This document shows, one piece after another, positions 36,211 to 44,487 of a stretch of 64,000 bases of DNA. The notes beneath the pieces were generated by a model. The model ran no database searches. It saw only the letters and a program-made list of their open reading frames with translations, and was not told the origin of the DNA. The stretch is taken from the NCBI GenBank assembly GCA_040387555.1, contig JAZKDO010000008.1, forward strand, positions 1 through 64,000, given 5' to 3'. The position numbers and the translations under genes are program-made. This DNA comes from UBA4416 sp040387555. GTDB taxonomy: Bacteria > Bacteroidota > Bacteroidia > B-17B0 > Aurantibacillaceae. How positions within the stretch are numbered: the stretch's first letter is position 1; every line of letters starts with the position of its first letter.

Positions 36211-37065
36211 ATGAAAACTTACTCATCATTACTTTTTACACTATTTTTTATTGCAATCAGATCATCAATTCAAGCTGGGGATTCACTTAAACAAAAACCA
36301 GTACAAGTCAAAAATGCCTGTGGTGTATATGACAAAAACGTTGGAGACAGAAGATATATTAATTACACAAGCTTGCGCGAAAGTGATGTTGCTTGGGAGA
36401 AAAGGGTTTGGAGAGACATTGATATGCGGGAAAAACAAAACCAGCCTTTCTATTATCCTTTAGAGTATACCGCTTGTCGCACTTCTTTATTTCAAACAAT
36501 TAGCCGACAGATTTTAAACGGAAATCTAATAGCCTTTAAAGATGAAGAATTTTTAATTCCTTACGAGCCGGGTGAGTTCAGAAAAAAAATTGTAAAAACA
36601 GATACGTCAGAGCAATTTATTTATAATGAGTTCGGGGAAGAACGCACCGTAAGGGTGCCAGTTTCTGATTCTACAAGTATTTATGAACGTGTATTAAAAT
36701 TCAGGCTAAAAGAAGACTGGTTCTTTGATCGTCAAAAATCAAGCTTGGAAGTTCGTATTATTGGGATGGCAGCTTTTGAGTATAATGAAGCACGCGACTA
36801 TTATACAGAGTTGTGTTGGGTTTATTTTCCATCCTGCCGCCCCTACTTTGCAAAAAATGATGTGTATAATTTTAAAAACGATGCGGAACGTAGAAGTCTG
36901 GATGACATTTTCTGGAAACGTCAATTTTCAAGTGTAATAGTCAAAGAATCAAACGTATATGATCGCTCTATTGATCAATATCAAAAAGGCATAGATGCAT
37001 TAGCGGAATCAGATAAAATAAAGATGAGCATTTTTACCTGGGAACACGATCTTTGGAATTATTAG
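36211..37065 (+). CDS. GldN/PorN-family protein (solo copy)
   Basis: A 284-residue exported protein with a signal peptide ending near residue 23. The family signature of the T9SS component GldN/PorN is visible: WEKRVWRDIDMREKQNQPFY, then the stretch LKEDWFFDRQKSSLEVRIIG, CWVYFPSCRPYFAK, and KESNVYDRSIDQYQKGIDAL. GldN forms the periplasmic ring with GldK, bound to the GldLM motor. In most genomes gldN follows gldKLM, but here neither side carries them, so this is either a second copy or a displaced sole copy. The ATG start gives the signal peptide directly. Confidence 0.85.
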   Translation: MKTYSSLLFTLFFIAIRSSIQAGDSLKQKPVQVKNACGVYDKNVGDRRYINYTSLRESDVAWEKRVWRDIDMREKQNQPFYYPLEYTACRTSLFQTISRQILNGNLIAFKDEEFLIPYEPGEFRKKIVKTDTSEQFIYNEFGEERTVRVPVSDSTSIYERVLKFRLKEDWFFDRQKSSLEVRIIGMAAFEYNEARDYYTELCWVYFPSCRPYFAKNDVYNFKNDAERRSLDDIFWKRQFSSVIVKESNVYDRSIDQYQKGIDALAESDKIKMSIFTWEHDLWNY

Positions 37066-37093
37066 AGCTCTTGAATAATTAAAAAAAACAGGA

Positions 37094-37187
37094 ACACGGA
37101 TCGTACTGATTTAGATGGTACTCACAGATAAATATTTGAGTTATAAAATAAATCCGTGAAAACCAGTCAAATTAGTATCATCCACGC
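37094..37187. repeat. Long imperfect inverted repeat, about 40-nt arms
   Basis: The left arm starts ACACGGATCGTACTGATTTA and the right arm ends CAAATTAGTATCATCCACGC. Read in reverse complement, the right arm starts GCGTGGATGATACTAATTTG and matches the left arm at most positions. The sequence motif (CACGGAT, CTGATTTAGATGG, CCGTGAAAA) is a familiar non-coding repeat type in Bacteroidota. It could fold into a long hairpin and may be a decayed miniature element. Confidence 0.7.
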
Positions 37188-37267
37188 AGCTATTAGTTGT
37201 AATAACTAAGATGCGTCTATAAATAATACTCATTAAAAAACTTAGAAAAGAGGTCTATTAGAATTCG

Positions 37268-37353
37268 TCATTGCGAAGGCTTTTTTGCCCGAAGCAATCT
37301 CACACATAGTATTCTATTTATTATGAGATTGCTTCGCTATCGCTCGCTATGAC
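37268..37353. repeat. Palindromic repeat with GAAGCAATCTCA arms
   Basis: The arms GAAGCAATCTCA (37291-37302) and TGAGATTGCTTC (37324-37335) pair perfectly over 12 bp around a 21-nt loop. The outer parts (TCATTGCGA and TCGCTATGA) extend the pairing imperfectly. This sequence type (CATTGCGAAGG with GAAGCAATCTC) recurs as dispersed palindromes in many bacterial genomes. It ends 3 bases from the purL stop and may also act as its transcript end. Confidence 0.85.
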
Positions 37354-37355
37354 AT

Positions 37356-40300
37356 TTATTTTTTCTCAATCCACTTTTTAGCATTCACAAAAGCTTCTAA
37401 CCAAGGCGAAACCTCATCTTTTTGATTCGGATAATTTGCCCAGTTCCATGGGAACGTAGAACGTTCAATATGGGGCATGGTTACTAAATGCCTTCCTGTT
37501 TTATCGCACATCATGGCAGTATTAAAATCTGAACCATTAGGATTTGCAGGATAACCGTCGTAGGCATATTGTGCTACGACATTGTATTTATCTTCCGTGT
37601 TTGGTAGTTTAAATTTCCCTTCACCGTGCGATATCCAAACACCTAATGTTGATCCCTCTAATGTAGAAAGCATCACCGAATTGTTTTTCTGAATTTTTAC
37701 TGAGGTAAATCCGCTCTCATGTTTTTGAGACGTATTGTGGCGCATTTTTCCATGTACATCATGTTCAGGATTGATCAATTCCAATTCCATGAATAGCTGA
37801 CAACCATTGCAAATTCCAATCGACAAAGTATCTTCGCGTTTAAAGAAATTCTTTAAAGCAGTATTTGCTTTATCGTTATACCTAAAAGCACCTGCCCAAC
37901 CTTTAGCGGAACCTAACACATCTGAATTAGAAAAGCCACCAACAGCTCCAATAAATTGGATATCTTCTAAATTTTCTCTTCCGGATATCAGATCGGTCAT
38001 ATGAATATCCTTCACATCAAAACCTGCTAAGAACATAGCGTTGGCCATTTCCCGTTCTGAATTAGATCCTTTTTCACGAATGATTGCGGCTTTAGGACGC
38101 TTCTCGACTACGCTCGAAGTGACAGGAAGCTTACCATTAAAATGGGCAGGGAATTTAAATTGTAAAGGTTGACTTTTATAATTCGTAAAACGTTCTTGCG
38201 CCATTCCATTTTTAGACTGCTTAGAATCTAACAGAAATGATGTTTTATACCAGGTATCTCTTATTTCAGAAACATTAAAAGTAAAGATATCAGCATTGTT
38301 TTTAATCGTTACCGAATTACTTTCTATAACTGAACCGATATTAAAAATGTCGATATTGTTTTTAGCAAATTCTTTTTCAACAGAAGCATCTGCCTGAAAC
38401 ACTATAGCTATATTTTCATTAAAGAAAGCTTTAACCGTATCGTTTTCTTTTAAAGAAGACAGATCGTAATTCGCAGCAAGGTTAACATCTGCAAAACATA
38501 GCTCTAATAAAGTAGTTACTAAACCGCCACTGCCAACATCGTGTCCTGCGGTTATTTTACTGTCTTTGATCAAATTTTGTAAAGTATTAAATGCTTTTTT
38601 GAAATAAGCACCGTCTTTAATCGTTGGTACTTCCGTACCGATCTTTTTTAAAACTTGCGCAAATGAAGTGCCGCCTAATTTGAAAGTATCCTGTGAAAGA
38701 TTAAGGTAATAAATATTTCCTCCGTTGCGCTTTAAAACAGGTTCAATAACTTTAGTAATATCATTACAATTTCCAGCTGCCGAAATAATTACTGTTCCCG
38801 GCGCAATCACTTCATCATTCGGATATTTTTGTTTCATGGATAGAGAATCTTTTCCTGTTGGAATATTGATTCCTAATTCAAGGGCAAAATCCGAACAGCT
38901 TTTTACTGCCTCGTATAAACGGGCATCTTCTCCTTCATTCTTACAAGCCCACATCCAGTTTGCCGATAATGAAACCGACTTTAAGTTTTCTTTCAATGGT
39001 GCCCAAACTAAGTTTGATAACGCTTCGGCAATCGCAGTTCTTGAACCTGCAACCGGATCGATTAAAGCCGCGATAGACGAATGTCCGATTGTTGTTGCAA
39101 TGCCTTCTTTACCTTTATAATCCAAAGCCATCACACCCACGTTATTCAATGGTAATTGTAAAGGACCAGCACATTGTTGTTTAGCAACTCTGCCTCCTAC
39201 ACACCGGTCAACTTTATTAGTCAGCCAATCTTTACACGCAACTGCTTCTAACTGCAATACCTGATTTAAATAAGCGGGAATCTTATCAGAAGAATAACTT
39301 AATTCAGCATAATTTCTATTTACTGTTTTATCATTCATGATCGTTTTTGGAGAACTTCCAAAGAAATCTTCCAACGCATAATCCATTGGTTTTAATCCGG
39401 TTGATTTTGATTCGAATGTAAACCGATGATCATCGGTTACATCACCAACCTCGTACATAGGCGAGCGCTCACGATCTGCAATGCGCTGCAATGTATCTAT
39501 GTCTTTTTCACTGATCACTAAACCCATTCGTTCCTGCGATTCGTTACCAATAATTTCTTTAGCTGATAAGGTTGGATCTCCTACCGGTAATTTATCCAGG
39601 TCAATCAAACCGCCGGTTGCTTCAACTAACTCTGATAAGCAGTTTAAGTGTCCGCCTGCACCATGATCATGAATCGATACAATTGGATTATTATCACTTT
39701 CAACTAAACCACGAATGGCGTTGGCTGCGCGTTTTTGCATTTCTGGATTAGAACGTTGAATCGCATTTAATTCAATACCTGAACCAAAAGCTCCTGTATC
39801 TGCAGATGAAACTGCCGCTCCACCCATTCCTATACGGTAATTTTCTCCACCTAAAATAACAATCTTATCTCCTTTTGATGGCGCTTTTTTTATAGCCTGG
39901 TTTAATTTACCATAACCAATACCACCAGCTTGCATGATCACTTTATCATAACCTAATTTACGGCTATGACCACTGAGCGCGTCGAAGTGTTCTTCGTGTT
40001 CAAAGGTTAATACTGAACCGGTAATTAAAGGTTGACCAAATTTATTTCCAAAATCAGAAGCGCCGTTAGATGCTTTGATCAAAATATCCATAGGTGTTTG
40101 GTACAACCATTTACGTTCCTTCATTCCATTTTCCCAAGGTCTTTTGTCACCCTGAGCGGAGTCGAAGGGTTCCAATCTTGAGTAAGAGGTCATGTAAACC
40201 GCTGTTCCTGCTAAAGGCAAAGAACCTTGCCCGCCAGCCAAACGATCGCGAATTTCACCGCCTGAACCTGTAGCTGCACCATTAAAAGGTTCTACTGTTG

Positions 40301-41057
40301 TAGGGAAATTATGTGTTTCTGCTTTTAATGAAAGAACTGATTCAAATTCTTTTTCTTCGTAAAAATCGGCTTTATCGGATGTCTTTGGAGCAAATTGTAC
40401 AACCTTTGGGCCTTTAACAAATGCTACATTATCTTTATAGGCAGAGACAATATCATTAGGATTGGTCTCAGATGTTTTTTTAATTAACTTGAATAAAGAG
40501 GTGGGCTTTTCTTCACCATCAATTATAAATGTTCCATTAAAAATTTTATGGCGACAGTGTTCAGAATTTGCTTGTGAGAAAGCGAAGATCTCAGAGTCAG
40601 TTAATTTACGTCCTAGTTTGGCAGATAAGTGATTTAGATAATCAACTTCTTCTGAGCTTAATGCTAGTCCTTCTGATTTGTTATAAGCTGCAATATCTGT
40701 AATATCAAGAATAGGTTCAGGTTTAATATTAATGGTATAAATATCCTGGTTTAACTCTTCATACTTTTGAGAAAGCATTGGATCAAATGAAGTGAAATCT
40801 TGTGCTACCTTTTCAAATTCTTCGATGCGGATAACGCCCGTTATACCCATGTTTTGAGTGATCTCAACAGCATTGGTGCTCCATGGCGTGATCATTGCTG
40901 CACGTGGACCAACAAAAAAATCCGTTAATACGGATTTTTCAATTTTATTCGCGTCATTAAAAAGCCAGTTTAATTTTTGAATATCTTCCTGAGAAATTTC
41001 ATTTTGAGTTTGAACCGCAAAAATGGTATAGGATTGGTTTCCGAAGAAATGAATCAT
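37356..41057 (-). CDS. purL: Phosphoribosylformylglycinamidine synthase (PurL, large type)
   Basis: A 1233-residue large-type FGAM synthase of purine synthesis. An N-terminal PurS-like part is followed by an FGAM synthase core, with SEHCRHKIFNGTF, HNFPTTVEPFNGAATGSGGE and SIHDHGAGGHLNCLSELV, and a C-terminal glutaminase, with FIGAVGGFSNSDVLGSAKGW, the nucleophile in GICNGCQLFMEL and a late acidic/His end. Three short segments have no counterpart in relatives and read like translated palindromic repeats: PFDSAQGDK (about residue 300), HFDALSGHS (about 360) and PVTSSVVEK (about 980). The frame stays open, so the enzyme is probably active. Confidence 0.95.
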   Translation of the reverse strand: MIHFFGNQSYTIFAVQTQNEISQEDIQKLNWLFNDANKIEKSVLTDFFVGPRAAMITPWSTNAVEITQNMGITGVIRIEEFEKVAQDFTSFDPMLSQKYEELNQDIYTINIKPEPILDITDIAAYNKSEGLALSSEEVDYLNHLSAKLGRKLTDSEIFAFSQANSEHCRHKIFNGTFIIDGEEKPTSLFKLIKKTSETNPNDIVSAYKDNVAFVKGPKVVQFAPKTSDKADFYEEKEFESVLSLKAETHNFPTTVEPFNGAATGSGGEIRDRLAGGQGSLPLAGTAVYMTSYSRLEPFDSAQGDKRPWENGMKERKWLYQTPMDILIKASNGASDFGNKFGQPLITGSVLTFEHEEHFDALSGHSRKLGYDKVIMQAGGIGYGKLNQAIKKAPSKGDKIVILGGENYRIGMGGAAVSSADTGAFGSGIELNAIQRSNPEMQKRAANAIRGLVESDNNPIVSIHDHGAGGHLNCLSELVEATGGLIDLDKLPVGDPTLSAKEIIGNESQERMGLVISEKDIDTLQRIADRERSPMYEVGDVTDDHRFTFESKSTGLKPMDYALEDFFGSSPKTIMNDKTVNRNYAELSYSSDKIPAYLNQVLQLEAVACKDWLTNKVDRCVGGRVAKQQCAGPLQLPLNNVGVMALDYKGKEGIATTIGHSSIAALIDPVAGSRTAIAEALSNLVWAPLKENLKSVSLSANWMWACKNEGEDARLYEAVKSCSDFALELGINIPTGKDSLSMKQKYPNDEVIAPGTVIISAAGNCNDITKVIEPVLKRNGGNIYYLNLSQDTFKLGGTSFAQVLKKIGTEVPTIKDGAYFKKAFNTLQNLIKDSKITAGHDVGSGGLVTTLLELCFADVNLAANYDLSSLKENDTVKAFFNENIAIVFQADASVEKEFAKNNIDIFNIGSVIESNSVTIKNNADIFTFNVSEIRDTWYKTSFLLDSKQSKNGMAQERFTNYKSQPLQFKFPAHFNGKLPVTSSVVEKRPKAAIIREKGSNSEREMANAMFLAGFDVKDIHMTDLISGRENLEDIQFIGAVGGFSNSDVLGSAKGWAGAFRYNDKANTALKNFFKREDTLSIGICNGCQLFMELELINPEHDVHGKMRHNTSQKHESGFTSVKIQKNNSVMLSTLEGSTLGVWISHGEGKFKLPNTEDKYNVVAQYAYDGYPANPNGSDFNTAMMCDKTGRHLVTMPHIERSTFPWNWANYPNQKDEVSPWLEAFVNAKKWIEKK
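38100..38125. repeat. Palindromic repeat inside purL (third insertion)
   Basis: The sequence TTCTCGACTACGCTCGAAGT is an imperfect palindrome of the same type as the intergenic repeat at 26793. On the purL strand it encodes TSSVVEK just before RPKAAIIREKGSN, where relatives have no such segment. Confidence 0.7.
39968..39990. repeat. Palindromic repeat inside purL (second insertion)
   Basis: CACTGAGCGCGTCGAAGTG is an imperfect palindrome, read as HFDALSGHS on the purL strand. It separates FEHEE from RKLGYDKVIMQAGG, which are nearly adjacent in related proteins. Confidence 0.7.
40148..40170. repeat. Palindromic repeat inside purL (first insertion)
   Basis: CCCTGAGCGGAGTCGAAGGG is an imperfect palindrome whose purL-strand translation is PFDSAQGDK. 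This peptide string is a familiar mark of such repeats when they lie in coding DNA. It sits between SYSRLE and RPWENG. Confidence 0.8.
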
Positions 41058-41324
41058 TGTTTGTAGTGATTATGGTGATTAATTTTTGAAGTTACAAAGT
41101 TAACTTTATAGACTTAATTAGCCAATTGCAATCTTATATTTTATCCCCAAAAAACCACACATTTAAACAATCCGTCTTATAAAAGTATGTTAGTATGTTT
41201 TTTCCAAATACAACTTAATACTTCCCTATCAGATGAAATGCATTTGCTGTAACACATCATAATACCTGAAAATAATATTTTAATGTTTTCTTATATAAAT
41301 GAATCGTAACTCATTAATTGAAAT
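41058..41324. other. AT-rich intergenic stretch upstream of purL
   Basis: No coding frame, RNA gene or repeat was found. It must hold the purL promoter, but no TAnnTTTG box with a good TTG partner was identified, and no purine riboswitch consensus was seen. Confidence 0.45.
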
Positions 41325-41329
41325 AAGAA

Positions 41330-41359
41330 AAGCCCGTCACGATAAATCATAACGGGCTT
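41330..41359 (-). terminator. Terminator of the DUF4412-like gene
   Basis: An 8-bp stem (AAGCCCGT at 41330-41337, ACGGGCTT at 41352-41359) with a 14-nt loop, followed on the minus strand by a T-rich run. It lies 24 bases past the stop codon. Confidence 0.8.
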
Positions 41360-41382
41360 CCATAAATATATTTAATTAGAAT

Positions 41383-42063
41383 TTATTTCCCACCCTGCAT
41401 TGCTTTCAATTCATCCATGGTCATCATCTTGTAACCTTCAGTTGATAAATTAAATTTAGAATCATCCACCGGCTCTGTAGAAACAGCTTTTGCAATCATG
41501 GTAAATTTCATTGCACCTTGTGAATTCGAAAATTCAAAAGGTAAACCTTTAAATCCTTTCATAAAACCTTGTCCACGTCCTTTCCCCTCTTTATTTGGAT
41601 TTTCAAATTTATCACTATACCATACATCCATTTTCTCTTCCTTTTTATCTTTACCAACCATAGTAATTATTGCTTTTTTACACTCATATCCAGCAATGCT
41701 TTTTGTTTCACTTGTGTATTCAATTTTAGGATCTGATGGCTTGTCTTTAACCTTTGCCGCTTCTTTCTCCATTTCTTCCTTGGTTTGTTTAATGGCTATT
41801 TTATTACCCATTTGCTCCATTAACATAGTCATTCCTTTTTCATCAATACTTGTTTGACTACTAAACATCATGGATGACATTTCAGATAAAGCTTTTTCAT
41901 TTTTAAAAGTTGTTTTTAACTCCATATCCCCCATCATAGCTGCTTGCTCAGGAGGAAGGCCTTCCATTTTCATATCATACGTAATGGAACCTTCTTTAAT
42001 TTGTGCATTTAAGGATAAAGCTGAAAACGCAACAACAGCTAGTGTAGAAAATAATTTTTTCAT
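41383..42063 (-). CDS. Exported DUF4412-like protein (Met/Lys-rich)
   Basis: A 226-residue exported protein with a signal peptide ending LSLNAQ (residue 21). The pattern EGSITYDMKMEG, then KSIAGYECKKAIITMVGKDK and MDVWYSDKFEN, matches DUF4412, a family of Bacteroidota envelope proteins with a beta-rich lipoprotein-like fold. It is unusually rich in Met (about 20). It has its own terminator. The next gene (42183) encodes a lipoprotein of the same outline, so the two are tandem paralogues. The function is unknown; similar proteins are thought to sit in the periplasm or outer membrane. Confidence 0.8.
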   Translation of the reverse strand: MKKLFSTLAVVAFSALSLNAQIKEGSITYDMKMEGLPPEQAAMMGDMELKTTFKNEKALSEMSSMMFSSQTSIDEKGMTMLMEQMGNKIAIKQTKEEMEKEAAKVKDKPSDPKIEYTSETKSIAGYECKKAIITMVGKDKKEEKMDVWYSDKFENPNKEGKGRGQGFMKGFKGLPFEFSNSQGAMKFTMIAKAVSTEPVDDSKFNLSTEGYKMMTMDELKAMQGGK

Positions 42064-42182
42064 TTTTTAATTTTTTTGATTCGGAATTAATTTTCAATAG
42101 ATATGCCAATTTACAATTTTTGTAGAACTGGAATGTAAAAATATGCTAAATGGTAATTTTAATGGATGAAGAACGATTATAT

Positions 42183-42869
42183 CTATTTCTGAATATCGTC
42201 AAATAATTTTTCCATTTCTGCACGGGTAACAATTTTATAGAAAGCAGGTACTTCAAAAATCTCATCTTTTATTTCATCTTTCTTAACGCAGTTTGCCGTA
42301 AAACACATTTCTAATCCTAGTTTTTTCAAACGGTAAACCATTAGCATCCCTTTAATTTTTTTGTAAGGCCCCAGATTATTAATACTATCCAAGCCAAGTT
42401 CGTCTGTATAGTATACATCGAATGAATTAGAAGGGTCAGACACATAAGTGGCTTTTACTTTTTTACATTTATAGCCTGCTATTTTTTTTGTATCTTTTGT
42501 TTCTTCTAAATTTAATTCATAACCTTTATTTTCCTGTTGAAGGTCAGCTTCCGTTTGAATACATGCATTTTTGATATCCATAAACTTGACCATCTGAGTT
42601 AATGTTTTTCTTCCCGGATCACTTATAAAAATAGTATTGAAGATGCCCATGGTACTCATTTCAACTAGAAACCTGTTATCTTTAAATTTAAGAGTAGCAG
42701 ATCCTGGCGCAAGGCCCGCCATTGGATGTGTTTGATCCACTACTTCTGCATTATATTCAATTATTCCTTCAGTAAGAGAATTTTCTGTCTTCTTTGAACC
42801 ACCGCAGGAAAAAAAGATCCAAAGTGATAAACATGTGAAAAATGCAAATATTCGTTTAGTTGTTATCAA
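42183..42869 (-). CDS. DUF4412-like lipoprotein, paralogue of its neighbour
   Basis: A 228-residue protein with a type II signal peptide: CLSLWIFFSCGGSKKTE places the lipidated Cys near residue 22. The outline is shared with the protein at 41383: EGIIEYNAEVVD near the N terminus, KKIAGYKCKKVKATYVSD in the middle, FDVYYTDELG, and a C-terminal block with FEVPAFYKIVTRAEMEKL. Both carry the IAGY-x-CKK motif of DUF4412. It may be tethered to the outer membrane while its neighbour is soluble. The genes are 119 bases apart, so a common transcript is possible. Confidence 0.75.
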   Translation of the reverse strand: MITTKRIFAFFTCLSLWIFFSCGGSKKTENSLTEGIIEYNAEVVDQTHPMAGLAPGSATLKFKDNRFLVEMSTMGIFNTIFISDPGRKTLTQMVKFMDIKNACIQTEADLQQENKGYELNLEETKDTKKIAGYKCKKVKATYVSDPSNSFDVYYTDELGLDSINNLGPYKKIKGMLMVYRLKKLGLEMCFTANCVKKDEIKDEIFEVPAFYKIVTRAEMEKLFDDIQK

Positions 42870-42920
42870 AAGATAAGTTATAGAAATCGAAAGGTAATCA
42901 TTTGATTTTATCCGACAAAC

Positions 42921-44318
42921 TTAATATCCCAAAATTTTCAACATCGATTTGTAACTTTGTTCCTTAGCAAAAAGTTTAGTCGTTAATTTACCATCTTCAT
43001 CCTTATCAATTAAGACATGTTTGGGAGCCGGCACTAAACAATGTTGTGTGCCGCCATATCCACTTAAAGCTTCCTGATATGCCCCGGTATGAAAAAATCC
43101 AACATACAAAGGTTGCTTATCTGTTTTAGAAACTTTTGGCAAAAAAACCTGATTCGTGTGGGCTTCACTGTTGTAATAATCCATGCTATCGCAGGTTAAC
43201 CCGCCTAAATTCACTGGTGCATATTGTTTATCCCAGTTATTTACAGCCAGTAATATAAAGCGTTGATTTATTCCCCAAGTATCAGGAAGAGTTGTGATAA
43301 AAGAACTATCAATCATGTACCACTGCTCTCTGTCATTCTGTTGTTTTTGATCTATGATCGAATATAATGTTGCTCCACTTTCAGCTACGGTAAACGATCC
43401 GAATTCTGTAAAAATATCTGGTTCATCAATTTCATTTTGGGAACAAAATGTTTTGATTTGAGAAACAATTTCCTCAACCATATATTCATAATTATAGTCG
43501 AAACTAAGTGAAGTTCTGATTGGCATACCTCCACCAATATTTAAAGAATCCAGGGATGGGCAGATTTTCTTTAGTTCTTTGTAAATGTTAAGGCATTTAT
43601 TTAATTCAGTCCAGTAATATATAGTGTCTTTAATACCATTATTAATAAAAAAATGAAGAAGTTTTAATTCAAATTTCGGATTATTTTGAATTTTCTCTTT
43701 ATACAAACTGATAATATCGGTGTATCTAACTCCTAATCTTGACGAGTAAAAAGCAAAAGATGGCTCTTCTTCTGTACTTATACGAATGCCTAGTTGGCAT
43801 TTTGCAGCCTTTACATTCTTTCTGTAATGTTCAAATTCATCCAAATGATCCAAAACAGGTATTACATTATATCCATCATTTAACAGATCTGATATGTATT
43901 GCTTATAATTTGTTTTCTTATAACCATTACATATTATAAATGTATCCTTGGTAATCTTCTTTTTTTTAATCTGCTCTCTTATAATCTGAATATCATATGC
44001 AGATGACGTTTCAATGTGTACTTCGTTTTTAAGTACTTCGTCTAAAACAAAGCTAAAATGAGAACTTTTGGTACAGTAGCAATACACATATTTCCCTTTA
44101 TAATCCGCTTTTGCCATAGCCACATTAAACATTCTTTTGGCTTTCTGTATTTGCGACGTAATCTTTGGTAAATAGGTGATTTTCAACGGGGTACCATATT
44201 GTTTGATGATATCCATTAAGGGTATATCATTAAAATATAATTCATCGTCAATAACTTCAAATGACTCTTGGGGGAAATCAAAGGTTTGTTCAATCAGGTT
44301 TTGATATTTATTTTCCAT
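42921..44318 (-). CDS. speA: Arginine decarboxylase (PLP, alanine-racemase fold)
   Basis: A 465-residue decarboxylase that makes agmatine, the first step from arginine to polyamines. The N-terminal barrel has the PLP lysine in YCYCTKSSHFSFVLDEVL, the HIETSSAYDI segment, and the glycine loop LNIGGGMPI. The C-terminal beta domain contains LGGLTCDSMDYYN and YVGFFHTGAYQEALSGYGG. It is shorter than E. coli SpeA (about 650), as in other Bacteroidota, where this family is annotated as arginine decarboxylase; diaminopimelate decarboxylase is a less likely alternative. A 17-nt perfect palindrome lies just upstream of the start. Confidence 0.85.
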   Translation of the reverse strand: MENKYQNLIEQTFDFPQESFEVIDDELYFNDIPLMDIIKQYGTPLKITYLPKITSQIQKAKRMFNVAMAKADYKGKYVYCYCTKSSHFSFVLDEVLKNEVHIETSSAYDIQIIREQIKKKKITKDTFIICNGYKKTNYKQYISDLLNDGYNVIPVLDHLDEFEHYRKNVKAAKCQLGIRISTEEEPSFAFYSSRLGVRYTDIISLYKEKIQNNPKFELKLLHFFINNGIKDTIYYWTELNKCLNIYKELKKICPSLDSLNIGGGMPIRTSLSFDYNYEYMVEEIVSQIKTFCSQNEIDEPDIFTEFGSFTVAESGATLYSIIDQKQQNDREQWYMIDSSFITTLPDTWGINQRFILLAVNNWDKQYAPVNLGGLTCDSMDYYNSEAHTNQVFLPKVSKTDKQPLYVGFFHTGAYQEALSGYGGTQHCLVPAPKHVLIDKDEDGKLTTKLFAKEQSYKSMLKILGY

Positions 44319-44326
44319 GTTGGCAA

Positions 44327-44343
44327 ATGTAAGTTACTTACAT
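44327..44343. promoter_or_regulatory. Perfect palindrome upstream of speA, possible operator
   Basis: ATGTAAGTTACTTACAT is a 17-nt palindrome (8-bp arms, one central base) that starts 9 bases before the speA ATG. Part of it (AAGTTACTTA) repeats in inverted form at 44360-44369. Placed over the transcript start region, the pair looks like a repressor site, but no regulator is known. Confidence 0.45.
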
Positions 44344-44475
44344 TATAGAACAAAGTATCTAAGTAACTTAATTGGATATTTATAATAAAATTAATCCCGC
44401 GTAGCAAAAGCCTTACATAGTTTTAGTTTTTTGCTCTTTTTTTCTTGATATTACCACAAAAAATAAAAATTATAG

Positions 44476-44483
44476 TACTTTTG
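44476..44483 (+). promoter_or_regulatory. Bacteroidota -7 box (TACTTTTG) of the DUF4293 gene
   Basis: TACTTTTG matches TAnnTTTG and lies 4 bases before the ATG at 44488, which implies an almost leaderless transcript. The nearest TTG is about 28 bases away, wider than usual. Confidence 0.4.
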
Positions 44484-44487
44484 TTTT

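Noticed and set aside
38725..39120. 131-residue plus-strand frame inside purL
   Set aside because: It is antisense to the conserved FGAM synthase core.
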